Assembly: GCA_030613225.1 (NCBI GenBank)
Contig: JAUWMJ010000009.1
Location: forward strand, 1-19,578
Length of the DNA stretch: 19,578 nt
Direction: 5' to 3'
From: Desulfobacterales bacterium
GTDB lineage: Bacteria > Desulfobacterota > Desulfobacteria > Desulfobacterales > JAUWMJ01
A model generated the notes under the pieces. It ran no database searches. It saw only the letters and a list, made by a program, of their open reading frames with translations, and was not told where the DNA came from. A program made the position numbers and the translations under genes. Position 1 is the first letter of the stretch, and each line of letters starts with the position of its first letter. Positions 1 through 7,026 of the stretch are shown here, one piece after another.

Positions 1-264
1 CATACTGCTGGATGAACACAAGCTTTCCACATAAAAAGTGGGATGGGGGTTAAGTCCTAAGTATTCAGCAAAAACACCGGCAGGTGATCGTTGTTTATCA
101 TACTCAGGAGCACTACAGATTATGGATGCATCTATATTTTCTGTGGTTATCTGCGCATCCTGCATTGATTCTTTAAATCCATCAAAGGCCAGTTCTCTTA
201 TCGAACCCGGATAACTCCGGACAAAGCTGCTTTGACCTACACCGATTATTGCTACTTTTCCCAT
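1..264 (-). CDS. Thiolase / SCP2-type acyl-CoA acetyltransferase, N-terminal part (runs off the left edge)
   Basis: Only the first 88 codons are present; the 3' end lies outside the window. The protein begins MGKVAIIGVGQSSF, the usual start of the SCP2-like thiolase/acetyl-CoA acetyltransferase family. Near the window edge it has VESLCSSSS (residues 79-87), where C83 sits in the position of the nucleophilic cysteine that carries the acyl group in thiolases. The family condenses or cleaves 3-oxoacyl-CoA in the cytoplasm. The start is supported by an AAGGAGAGG ribosome site (reverse of about 271-279). It lies 81 bp downstream of the SDR gene on the same strand, so the pair could perform consecutive steps (3-hydroxyacyl-CoA oxidation, then thiolysis) of a beta-oxidation-like route. 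That pairing is seen for example in bbs-type operons, but the substrate cannot be told from the sequence. Confidence 0.8.
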   Translation of the reverse strand, partial: MGKVAIIGVGQSSFVRSYPGSIRELAFDGFKESMQDAQITTENIDASIICSAPEYDKQRSPAGVFAEYLGLNPHPTFYVESLCSSSSM

Positions 265-345
265 AAATTACCTCTCCTTATTAGCTCAAAGCTCATAGCT
301 GATTGCTGATAGCAAAAACAAGGAATCCTTCTTGCTTTGAGCTGA
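265..345. repeat. Intergenic 10-bp inverted repeat between the SDR and thiolase genes
   Basis: AGCTCAAAGC (283-292) is matched by its exact reverse complement GCTTTGAGCT (334-343). The 41-bp interior is itself repetitive: a TAGCTGAT / TGCTGATAGC pair at about 297-313. It could fold in the transcript between the two minus-strand genes and tune expression of the downstream thiolase gene, or it could be a dispersed short repeat. There is no T-run typical of an intrinsic terminator. Confidence 0.4.
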
Positions 346-1095
346 TTAAATATACTGTCCTCCGTCAACCTTGATAACTTCACCGGTTACATGCCTTGCT
401 TTATCAGATGCAAGAAATGCAACAACATTTGCAAGATCCTCGGGCTGTCCTACACGCTTTAAGACTATCTCGTTTAGAGCCATATCGATTATTTTATCAC
501 GGGAGTCTGATTCTTTAAGCATCGTGGTTTCAATCAGTCCAGGTGCTACCGCATTTACGTTTACGTTGAATGCGCCAAGCTCTTTTGCAACTGCCTTTGT
601 AAAACCGATTATCCCGGCCTTGGAGGCGGAATAGTTGGATTGCCCGAATTTTCCGCGCATGCCGTTTATAGATGTAATATTAATAATTTTTCCGTATTTC
701 TGGTCCTTGAAAATTGGAGCAACCTGTCGCGTGAAGTTGAAATAGCCTTTTAAGTTGACCTCGATAACCCGGTCCCACTGCTCTTCAGTCATTTTCCACG
801 ACACGCCATCCCAGTTCATTCCAGCGTTGTTTACGAGAATATCAAGTCCGCCGAACTCATCAACCGCTTTTTTTACAACACTCTCGGCTTCGGCAAAGGA
901 TGAAATATCGCATTTGATTGCAAGGGCTTTTCTGCCCATTTCGCGGATTTCATCGGCATATTTTTTTGCCTCGACATCGTGCTTGCGGTAGGTCAGGCAC
1001 ACATTTGCACCCTCGCGGGCGAGTTCCAGAGAAGCGGCGGCCCCAATCCCTTGCGAACCTCCTGTGACTAAAGCATTTTTACCTTCTAAAAGCAT
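346..1095 (-). CDS. SDR-family oxidoreductase, FabG-like 3-oxoacyl reductase or 3-hydroxyacyl-CoA dehydrogenase
   Basis: This is a classical short-chain dehydrogenase of 249 residues, the normal size for the family. The NAD(P)-binding loop TGGSQGIG is at 11-18 and NNAG at 89-92. The catalytic tetrad is N114, S142, Y155 and K159 (YSASK at 155-159), followed by PG at 185-186 and a C-terminal VTGEVIKVDGG. All catalytic residues are intact, so it should interconvert a hydroxyl and a keto group using NAD(P)(H). FabG, acetoacetyl-CoA reductase and beta-oxidation-type dehydrogenases share these motifs. The adjacent thiolase-like gene makes an acyl-CoA substrate more likely than acyl-ACP, but this is inference. 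An AAGGAG site (reverse of 1102-1107) lies 6 nt before the ATG and supports this start. Confidence 0.9.
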   Translation of the reverse strand: MLLEGKNALVTGGSQGIGAAASLELAREGANVCLTYRKHDVEAKKYADEIREMGRKALAIKCDISSFAEAESVVKKAVDEFGGLDILVNNAGMNWDGVSWKMTEEQWDRVIEVNLKGYFNFTRQVAPIFKDQKYGKIINITSINGMRGKFGQSNYSASKAGIIGFTKAVAKELGAFNVNVNAVAPGLIETTMLKESDSRDKIIDMALNEIVLKRVGQPEDLANVVAFLASDKARHVTGEVIKVDGGQYI

Positions 1096-1153
1096 TTTTT
1101 TCTCCTTGTTTTATCTCTAATTGACATTTTTGTTAAAGTTAAATTAAAGCTAC

Positions 1154-1180
1154 ATTACAGCTACTTTTTAACTTAGTCAA
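1154..1180 (-). promoter_or_regulatory. Candidate sigma70-type promoter of the SDR-thiolase operon
   Basis: Read on the minus strand, TTGACT (1180-1175) and TGTAAT (1159-1154) match the -35 and -10 consensus at five of six positions each. They are separated by a slightly short 15-bp spacer. Transcription from here would leave a leader of about 50 nt before the SDR start. This is based on consensus only. Confidence 0.3.
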
Positions 1181-1691
1181 GAAAAATAGTACCTGACAAT
1201 TTCAAAGAATTCATTTCTTCGGTTTCTTCTTCAAAACCATCCCAGATTATGGCTATACATTGATGTCCAATAGTCAGATGAAAAAGCGAAGAAGGTTTTT
1301 AAAGCGGCATATCGAAGGAATCCGCAAGATGAAATTATAATAAACAGACTGAAAGTAATACAACTCAACATATGAACGGTTTTTTACAACTGGGATTGAC
1401 TGGATGGTGAATAAATTGTTATGGAAGGAATCGATTTTCGCCAAAGGCGAACCAGGCGAACATGGAACCTTTTTTTTCATCACTCACAAGACAACGATCT
1501 TTCTCACCTTTAGCTCTACTGGCCGGCAAAGTATTTGCTTTTAAAACAAAAAATGGTATAATCACTTTAAATAATGAATTAAACAACCATCTGCTTTAGC
1601 AGGTGGTTATTTAATAAAAAGACATGGCCTCTCTTAGATTGTCAAACAGGAGGAAGATAAGGAATCTGATTCACCGATAACGATATAAGGA
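1181..1691. other. Gene-poor stretch with no supported gene
   Basis: No convincing coding region is seen on either strand. Two small structures are visible: TTCGCC-AAA-GGCGAA (1437-1451), and the longer hairpin at 1581-1612 listed separately. A TATAAT hexamer at 1557-1562 lies just before the long hairpin but has no good -35 partner. A plus-strand reading from about 1275 to 1372 (SDEKAKKVFKAAYRRNP...) is vaguely TPR-like, but it has no start or completion and may be chance. Confidence 0.5.
1581..1612. repeat. Strong stem-loop, possible remnant end of a mobile element
   Basis: AACCATCTGC (1585-1594) pairs with GCAGGTGGTT (1599-1608) over ten base pairs, one of them G-T, around a TTTA loop. 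After a C-A mismatch the stem continues for three more A-T pairs (1581-1583 with 1610-1612). It is not followed by a T-run, so it is a poor rho-independent terminator. Stem-loops of this style occur at the ends of IS200/IS605-family elements. No transposase is present, so that origin is only a suggestion. Confidence 0.4.
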
Positions 1692-1760
1692 ATGGATTTA
1701 TGCTTTGAATCAGAGAAGGAATTCATCAAGGGGTTTATCAGCGAGATTGTCAAAATATGA
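1692..1760 (+). CDS. Tiny 22-codon ORF of unknown status
   Basis: ATG at 1692 opens a 22-residue reading frame (MDLCFESEKEFIKGFISEIV...) preceded by an in-frame stop at 1686-1688. Its TGA overlaps the start of the next tiny ORF as ATGA (1757-1760), a layout typical of translational coupling. The upstream AAGGA is too close to the ATG to be a good ribosome site. It may be a real small protein or leader, or a fragment of a decayed gene. I do not recognise the sequence. Confidence 0.15.
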   Translation: MDLCFESEKEFIKGFISEIVKI

Positions 1761-1915
1761 AAAAGGAAACGGGAAAACAGGTTGCAAAAACATACAACAA
1801 TTCAATTACTGAATCGTGGGACAGCATACATATTATTGCCTTTCTTCTTTGGGAAATAAGCATGCTGCCACTGGAACTGAAGTGGCTTTCGAGATTAAAT
1901 GAATCAAAATATTAA
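1757..1915 (+). CDS. Small hypothetical protein, 52 residues
   Basis: The frame starts MKKETGKQVAKTYNNSITESW and ends in TAA at 1913-1915. The start overlaps the stop of the preceding 22-codon ORF. Residues 24-39 (IHIIAFLLWEISMLPL) are hydrophobic and could form an amphipathic or membrane-associated helix. It ends 48 nt before the HigB-like gene and lies upstream of that gene's candidate operator, so it is probably not part of the toxin-antitoxin operon. No family is recognised. It could be a decayed fragment. Confidence 0.25.
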   Translation: MKKETGKQVAKTYNNSITESWDSIHIIAFLLWEISMLPLELKWLSRLNESKY

Positions 1916-1932
1916 ATTTAGCTTGAAAATGT

Positions 1933-1949
1933 TTTACCTATCTGGTAAA
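1933..1949. promoter_or_regulatory. Palindromic candidate operator of the HigBA-like operon
   Basis: TTTACC (1933-1938) and GGTAAA (1944-1949) form a perfect 6-bp inverted repeat with a 5-bp spacer, ending 14 bp before the toxin ATG. A TTGAAA hexamer lies just upstream (1923-1928). Type II antitoxins of this family bind palindromes at their own promoter, so the XRE domain of the 2299-3411 product is the likely ligand. An AAAGGA ribosome site (1947-1952) overlaps its right arm. Confidence 0.5.
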
Positions 1950-1963
1950 GGATATTTTAAAGA

Positions 1964-2299
1964 ATGAATATAGCTTTCAGAAATAAAACTCTTAAGAAGG
2001 TCTTTAATTCTGAAAAAGCGCTGAAAAAAAAATTTGGATCAAAGAAAGCACGTTTGATAATGCGCCGCATGGCAGTACTCAGAGCATCATCGGTATTGGC
2101 TGAAGTGCCGCATACAAAACCTGAACGAAGACATGAACTCAGCGGAAAACGCAGCGGTCAATTCGCAGTTGATTTAAAACATTCTTATCGTCTCATCTTC
2201 AAACCGGATCATAATCCATTGCCAAGAAAGGACGATGGCGGAATTGACTTAACCCAAATAACAGCAATCAAAATTCTTGCAGTAGAGGACTATCATTAA
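1964..2299 (+). CDS. higB: HigB-like toxin, RelE superfamily killer protein
   Basis: This 111-residue basic protein has the HigB/'plasmid maintenance system killer' signature: a lysine-rich N terminus, then RRHELSGKRSGQFAVDL (56-71) and SYRLIFKP (74-81). Size and motif order fit the RelE/HigB fold, whose members are ribosome-dependent mRNA endonucleases that act in the cytoplasm. It carries a longer-than-usual loop (PDHNPLPRKDDGGIDLTQ, 81-98) before the last strand. The TAA overlaps the ATG of the antitoxin gene by one base (TAATG), so the two are translationally coupled. Toxin-first order is typical of higBA. Function is assigned from family resemblance. Confidence 0.82.
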   Translation: MNIAFRNKTLKKVFNSEKALKKKFGSKKARLIMRRMAVLRASSVLAEVPHTKPERRHELSGKRSGQFAVDLKHSYRLIFKPDHNPLPRKDDGGIDLTQITAIKILAVEDYH

Positions 2300-3411
2300 T
2301 GGCCACGACAACCCTAAATCAATATACTCCCGACTATGCTATTCATCCCGGAGAAATTTTAGAAGAGACTCTTGAAGCCAGGGGGATAACAAGGACTGCA
2401 TTTGCCGAGCGCAGCGGTCTATCCTTAAAAACAGTTAGTCAAATCATCCATGGAAAAGCTCCGGTAACCTCTGAAACAGCTATTCACTTTGAGCGGGTTT
2501 TAGGTGTATCTGCAAATACATGGAATAATCTTAACGCATATTATCGGCTGCATGTTGCTAAAATTGCTGACCGGCGAATGCTTGAAAACAAAAAAGAATG
2601 GGCAAAAAAATTCCCTCTGACAGAACTTACGAAAAGGGGCTTTATTCGCAGACGACAAACCCCTGCCGAAAAAGTTGAAGAACTTCTGGATTTCTTTGGT
2701 GTTGCGAGTGTAGAAGCCTGGAAGGTCCAGTTTATGCGTATTGCTGTTTCATACAGAAAATCACCAACCTTCACAAGCTCGAAAGAATCGGTGTCAGCAT
2801 GGCTCCGGATCGGTGAAATTGAAGCGGAAAATATTAAAACATCTCCGTTCGACAAAAATACGTTTAAAAATGCATTGCAGGAGATACGATTCCTTACCAG
2901 GGAAGACCCGGAGGTTTTTGAGCCACGTATGAAAGAGCTCTGTCGAAATTCCGGCGTTACACTTCTATTTATTCCCGAATTTCCAAAGACCCGTCTCAGT
3001 GGCGCAACAAGGTGGCTGAGACCTGATAAAGCGCTGATCCTGCTCAGCCTCCGCTATAAGAGAGATGACCATTTCTGGTTTACTTTTTTCCATGAAGCAG
3101 GTCACTTAATCCTTCATGGAAAAACCAGCGTATTTATCGATGAAGTAGATATGGGGATAAACAAAGCTGAGGAAGCAGCAAATAGATTTGCAGCAAACAC
3201 ATTAATACCTGAAAGTAAATACAAGACTTTCGTGGCAAAGAGGCGGTTTTATAAAGTCGACATTGTCGCCTTTGCACAATCCATTGATATCTGTCCGGGC
3301 ATTGTCGTTGGCAGGCTGCAACGCGACGGACACATTCAACACAAATGGCACAATGATTTAACGCGCAAGTTTCGTCTCAAGGAAATAGCCTTTCAAAAAA
3401 AGGAACTGTAA
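2299..3411 (+). CDS. higA: HigA-like antitoxin: XRE helix-turn-helix fused to an ImmA/IrrE metallopeptidase
   Basis: The 370-residue protein has two parts. Residues 16-80 are a HigA-type XRE domain (HPGEILEETLEARGITRTAFAERSGL..., with the helix-turn-helix around 33-52) that should bind the upstream palindrome and neutralise the HigB-like toxin. Residues 255-345 contain HEAGH (265-269) followed by EEAANRFAANTLIP (291-304), the zinc-ligand pattern of the ImmA/IrrE (COG2856) peptidase family. Residues 85-250 link them. A typical HigA is about 100 residues, so this is the long fusion form. The catalytic HExxH and the downstream glutamate are intact. It may cleave itself or a partner to release the toxin, which is inferred from ImmA behaviour. 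No downstream gene is co-oriented within 390 bp. Confidence 0.85.
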   Translation: MATTTLNQYTPDYAIHPGEILEETLEARGITRTAFAERSGLSLKTVSQIIHGKAPVTSETAIHFERVLGVSANTWNNLNAYYRLHVAKIADRRMLENKKEWAKKFPLTELTKRGFIRRRQTPAEKVEELLDFFGVASVEAWKVQFMRIAVSYRKSPTFTSSKESVSAWLRIGEIEAENIKTSPFDKNTFKNALQEIRFLTREDPEVFEPRMKELCRNSGVTLLFIPEFPKTRLSGATRWLRPDKALILLSLRYKRDDHFWFTFFHEAGHLILHGKTSVFIDEVDMGINKAEEAANRFAANTLIPESKYKTFVAKRRFYKVDIVAFAQSIDICPGIVVGRLQRDGHIQHKWHNDLTRKFRLKEIAFQKKEL

Positions 3412-3803
3412 CCAGGTTCTTCAGTGTTTACATCTAAAGTGAATAGAGTTTTATTCATGTCAACAAAAACATCAATTGGAATTTTTATGCGATAGTATGG
3501 AAATCCTCGACAAATTAGACAAATACTGAATTCTACGGCATGACAAACATAAGTCCAATTAGTCTAAGGCGTCCCATAAGTCCTTGATTTTAATAGATGA
3601 TAGTGGCTTAATTGCCAAGCATTAATTCACAATACAAGCTTTGAAACCGATATTTTGTATCGTCCAAAATGGATAGGCCTAAGCCTCAGAGACGCTGTGA
3701 AGTATCTGTGTTCTTCTTTTTAGTGAAGGATGTTTTTTTGTTTTGCTGGCCTATAGTCAAGACAGCAACGTTGCAATATGTTAAACAAATAAAATAGTGA
3801 CGA
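3412..3803. other. Gene-poor gap with a short direct repeat
   Basis: I see no coding region here. CATAAGTCC occurs twice, 27 bp apart (3548-3556 and 3575-3583), within a stretch resembling degraded CATAAGTCC-type dispersed repeats. The sequence before radC is T-rich (about 3710-3745). No convincing SOS box, terminator or strong promoter was identified. Confidence 0.45.
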
Positions 3804-4514
3804 ATGCAAAAATCAGACAAAGGAAAAAATAATCTTCATATAAAGGATTGGCCTGAAGGGGACCGGCCCCGGGAAATGCTTTTGGAAAAAGGCCCGGAAG
3901 CCTTGAGTGATGCCGCACTGCTTGCTATCCTCTTGAGAACCGGCATGAAGGGGAAAAATGCCATAGCTCTCGCCAGAGAGATGATAGTCAAGTTTGGCGG
4001 GCTCAATGGGTTGATGATGGCAACACAGGATGACCTGTTGAGTGTCAAGGGGATCGGAAAGGCAAAAGCAGCCCATATGCTAGCTGCTATGGAAATTGTA
4101 AAGCGGCAACTGCGCCAGCCCCTTGAAAAAATCAACATTATAAAAAATCCCCACCACCTGTTTGAATATCTGAAGGTGTCCATGGCCGATCTCTCCCGCG
4201 AGGAATTCCGGCTCCTCCACCTCAACAGATCAAAACACCTGATTGCGGAAGAGGTTCTGTTCCGTGGAACGGTTGATGAATCAGCGGTTTATGCCCGGGA
4301 AGTTGTTGAATCCGCTTTAAGGAAAAGGGCCTCAGCCCTTATTTTTGTCCATAACCATCCCAACGGACCCGCACAGTTCAGTCCGGAGGATATCGAATTG
4401 ACGAAAGCCTTGATAGCCGCCTGCAGATCTGTTGACATTCCGGTTCTGGATCATGTTATCACCGGCAGGGACGATTGCGTGAGTTTGCGGCAGGAATGCC
4501 CGGAACTTTTTTGA
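3804..4514 (+). CDS. radC: RadC family JAB/MPN-domain protein
   Basis: The 236 residues match the RadC layout. The UPF0758 N-terminal region (IKDWPEGDRPREMLLEKGP, 13-31; LSDAALLAILLRTG, 34-47) is followed by a helix-hairpin-helix-like LLSVKGIGKAKA (78-89) and a C-terminal JAB/MPN domain. The JAMM-type metal motif is complete: HNHPNG (H183, H185) and S193-x-x-D196, plus the terminal DHVITG (216-221). The family was first linked to DNA repair, but its real function is unresolved and it is frequent in mobile and defence islands. No clear Shine-Dalgarno precedes the ATG. The start is chosen because it leaves the short N-terminal lead usual for RadC. It stands alone between the HigBA-like pair and the R-M locus. 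Confidence 0.9.
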   Translation: MQKSDKGKNNLHIKDWPEGDRPREMLLEKGPEALSDAALLAILLRTGMKGKNAIALAREMIVKFGGLNGLMMATQDDLLSVKGIGKAKAAHMLAAMEIVKRQLRQPLEKINIIKNPHHLFEYLKVSMADLSREEFRLLHLNRSKHLIAEEVLFRGTVDESAVYAREVVESALRKRASALIFVHNHPNGPAQFSPEDIELTKALIAACRSVDIPVLDHVITGRDDCVSLRQECPELF

Positions 4515-4546
4515 CAGGATAACCCTCCAGAGGCGGGCAGGCAAGG

Positions 4547-4669
4547 ATATACAGGATTAAATCTGCAAAATGTAATATAAAGACGTTACGGAAAAAATTA
4601 TCGGATGTGCCTATCGCGTTTATAATAAATCAAAAGAACTAAAACAATTATCATGTTAATCCTGTATAT
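4547..4669. mobile_element. 14-bp perfect inverted repeats bounding a relic cassette
   Basis: ATATACAGGATTAA (4547-4560) and its exact reverse complement TTAATCCTGTATAT (4656-4669) enclose 95 bp that contain the GxxExxY relic. CAGGATTAA/TTAATCCTG blocks of this kind are familiar flanks of GxxExxY genes, where the right copy encodes a C-terminal NPVNPVYPV-like tail. A further CAGGAT occurs just upstream (4515-4520). This looks like the collapsed remains of a small mobile gene cassette. The recollection about flanks is general knowledge, not a database result. Confidence 0.6.
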
Positions 4670-4678
4670 ATTGTCTAA
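4570..4678 (+). pseudogene. Decayed GxxExxY-family gene (PD-(D/E)XK-like), both ends kept and the middle lost
   Basis: Reading from ATG at 4570, the second codon is TAA. The same frame then continues with YKDVTEKIIGCAYRVYNK (4576-4629), which closely matches the conserved start of GxxExxY proteins. In intact members this segment is followed by a GxGFLExxYE motif. Here that motif and the rest of the roughly 125-residue protein are missing. In another frame, 4646-4678 reads [14 protein letters not shown], resembling the proline-rich tail these genes acquire from their right-hand repeat. The gene is therefore a stop-containing, internally deleted relic and cannot be functional. Its right end lies 8 nt before hsdM, so the deletion or insertion remodelled the leader of the R-M operon. 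Confidence 0.6.
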
Positions 4679-4686
4679 ATAAACTT

Positions 4687-7026
4687 ATGAAAAAACTGAC
4701 ACTCGCACAACTTGAACATCACCTGTTTGCCGCAGCAGATATCCTGCGCGGAAAGATGGATGCCTCGGAATTCAAGGAATACATCTTCGGCATGCTCTTT
4801 TTAAAACGGTGCTCGGATGTCTTTGATGAAGAATATGAAGGAATCATAAAGGCCAACCTTGCCAGGGGCCGGACACGAGACCAGGCCGTCAAACGAGCCG
4901 AAGATCCCGCCAGGTATGCAAAATCTTTTTTTGTTCCAGAGGCGGCAAGGTGGGAAAAGCTTAAGCATGCGCATCGAAACATCGGCGATGAGCTGAACAA
5001 GGCGTTAAGCGCCCTTGAGCATGACAACCGGAGCCTTGAAGGTGTACTCGGGCATATTGATTTCAACAAAAAAGCCGGAAAAACGAAAATGCCTGACCGG
5101 AAACTTCGCGATCTGATCAACCATTTCAATAAATATCGCCTGAGAAATGCTGATTTCGAATTTCCTGATCTTATTGGCGCTGCCTACGAGTATCTTATTG
5201 GCCAATTTGCAGATTCTGCCGGCAAGAAAGGCGGAGAATTTTATACACCCAGAGATGTTGTTCGATTGATGGTGCGCATCTTAAAACCGCAGGAAGGCAT
5301 GCGCGTATATGATCCCTGTGTCGGTTCAGGAGGCATGTTGATCCACTCCAAACAGTATGTGGAAGAGCATGGAGGCAATTGCTTTAACCTTAGCCTCTAC
5401 GGCCAGGACAACAACGGCGGCGTCTGGTCCATGTGCAAGATGAACATGATCCTTCACGGCATTGCAGGTGCGAATATCCAGAACGATGATGTCCTGGCCT
5501 CGCCCCTTCATTTGGATGGTGGCGAGCTGATGCGATTTGACCGGGTCATCACCAATCCCCCCTTCAGCCAAAATTATTCCAAAGACGGGATGAAATTTGC
5601 CGAAAGGTTCAGATACGGTTTTTGCCCTGAGACCGGCAAAAAAGGCGATCTGATGTTCTTGCAACACATGTTAGCGGTCCTAAGAATAAACGGCATGATG
5701 GCAACGGTTATGCCCCATGGGGTCCTGTTCCGAAGCGGCGCTGAAAAAGAGATCCGCAAGGGCATTATCGAAGATGATTTGTTAGAAACGGTGATCGGAT
5801 TTCCGCCCAATCTCTTTTACGGCACGGGCATTCCCGCTTGCGTGCTGGTGTGCCGGGCCAAAGGCGCCAAACCTGATGAACGCAAAGGCAAGGTTCTTTT
5901 TATCAATGCAGATGCGGAATTTCATGCAGGCCGGGCCCAGAACTATTTAAGGCCGGAACATATTGAAAAGATCACATCCGCTTTTGACGCATTTGAAAAC
6001 ATACCCGGATATGCAGCCGTTATTACCAGAGAAGATATAAAGTCTAACGACTGGAACCTGAACATCCGGCGATATGCAGATAATGCCCCTCCGCCCGAAC
6101 CTCAGGATGTCCGCGCTCACCTGTTAGGCGGAATTCCCAAAGCCGAAGTAGAAGCGAAAAAGGTTCTCCTTAATGCCCACGGCCTGAAGATCTCAACCAT
6201 ATTTGTAGAACGTGATGCAGACTACTATGATTTTGACCCAACACTTGCTGAACGGGGCGACATAAAGAAAAGGATTGAGGCCGGAAAAGGGATACAGCTA
6301 AAGGAAACAAAGCTGAAAAATACCTTTGATCGATGGTGGAAAAAGCATAAACAATTGATGATTGAACTGCCTGAGACCAAAAACCTGATGGAGGTTCGCA
6401 CTGACCTTTTGGAAGCTTTTGTGTCGGACATTACGCCGGTGAGATTGCTTGACCGGTTCAAAGTGGCAGGCGTGATTGCCACCTGGTGGAATGAAAACAA
6501 ATTTGATTTCAAAACCCTCATTGCCCAGGGCTATGGGGGATTGGTGGACGGCTGGATAGATACCATAGAAGCCACTATTGAAGAGACTAAGGGCAATCAT
6601 TTTGATCAGGCCGATGATCCGCTGGTGACCAGATTAATTCCGGATTATCTGGATGAACTGGAACAGGCCCGGCAAGATATTGTGCGCCTGGAGCAAAACA
6701 AAAAAGGCCAAACTCATGTGAAAACCAACCAACTAAAAGTAGCGAAAAAACAGCTCAAGGAACTTCAGAAACAATTCATCAAACGCCTGCAAGAGGCCCG
6801 TGAAGCGCTCTCTGGTAAAGATTGCAGGAATCTGGTCCTCGATATTCTCAATGAAAAACTCGCTGGCCATCTAAAAAGCTATGTGACCACCCATCGACAG
6901 GAAGTTATCGCCGCAGTGGATAATTGGTGGAATAAGTATCGCGTGACAATTAAGGATATTGAAGGGGACAGGAAACAAGCCTCGAAAAAACTGATGCATT
7001 TTGAAAAGGTGTTGGGTTATGCCTGA
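4687..7026 (+). CDS. hsdM: Type I R-M system N6-adenine methyltransferase subunit HsdM, with long C-terminal extension
   Basis: The 779-residue protein opens with an HsdM_N helical domain ([15 protein letters not shown], 37-51). The catalytic domain has [15 protein letters not shown] (182-196), SAM-binding motif [10 protein letters not shown] (209-217) and catalytic motif IV NPPF (290-293). HsdM usually has about 500-550 residues. Here residues 520-779 are an added segment with three WW clusters (WWKK, WWNE, WWNK) and a probable coiled coil (about 655-725). Such extensions are known in one HsdM subgroup and probably contact HsdS or HsdR. HsdM forms M2S with HsdS to methylate adenine at a bipartite site and is needed for restriction by HsdR. 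No Shine-Dalgarno is visible before the ATG. A TATATT hexamer at 4667-4672 lies only about 15 bp upstream, so translation may start on a very short leader. Confidence 0.95.
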   Translation: MKKLTLAQLEHHLFAAADILRGKMDASEFKEYIFGMLFLKRCSDVFDEEYEGIIKANLARGRTRDQAVKRAEDPARYAKSFFVPEAARWEKLKHAHRNIGDELNKALSALEHDNRSLEGVLGHIDFNKKAGKTKMPDRKLRDLINHFNKYRLRNADFEFPDLIGAAYEYLIGQFADSAGKKGGEFYTPRDVVRLMVRILKPQEGMRVYDPCVGSGGMLIHSKQYVEEHGGNCFNLSLYGQDNNGGVWSMCKMNMILHGIAGANIQNDDVLASPLHLDGGELMRFDRVITNPPFSQNYSKDGMKFAERFRYGFCPETGKKGDLMFLQHMLAVLRINGMMATVMPHGVLFRSGAEKEIRKGIIEDDLLETVIGFPPNLFYGTGIPACVLVCRAKGAKPDERKGKVLFINADAEFHAGRAQNYLRPEHIEKITSAFDAFENIPGYAAVITREDIKSNDWNLNIRRYADNAPPPEPQDVRAHLLGGIPKAEVEAKKVLLNAHGLKISTIFVERDADYYDFDPTLAERGDIKKRIEAGKGIQLKETKLKNTFDRWWKKHKQLMIELPETKNLMEVRTDLLEAFVSDITPVRLLDRFKVAGVIATWWNENKFDFKTLIAQGYGGLVDGWIDTIEATIEETKGNHFDQADDPLVTRLIPDYLDELEQARQDIVRLEQNKKGQTHVKTNQLKVAKKQLKELQKQFIKRLQEAREALSGKDCRNLVLDILNEKLAGHLKSYVTTHRQEVIAAVDNWWNKYRVTIKDIEGDRKQASKKLMHFEKVLGYA

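Noticed and set aside
1121..1149. TTGACA followed by TTAAAG on the plus strand, promoter-like
   Set aside because: The -10 is poor and there is no plus-strand gene downstream for several hundred bases.
1274..1483. 69-codon minus-strand frame in the gene-poor region
   Set aside because: The composition is random-looking, with no recognisable motif and no supporting operon context.
7001..7018. TTG start for hsdS giving six extra residues
   Set aside because: The ATG at 7019 has a well-spaced AAAAGG and a short overlap with hsdM, which fits better than a TTG without its own ribosome site.
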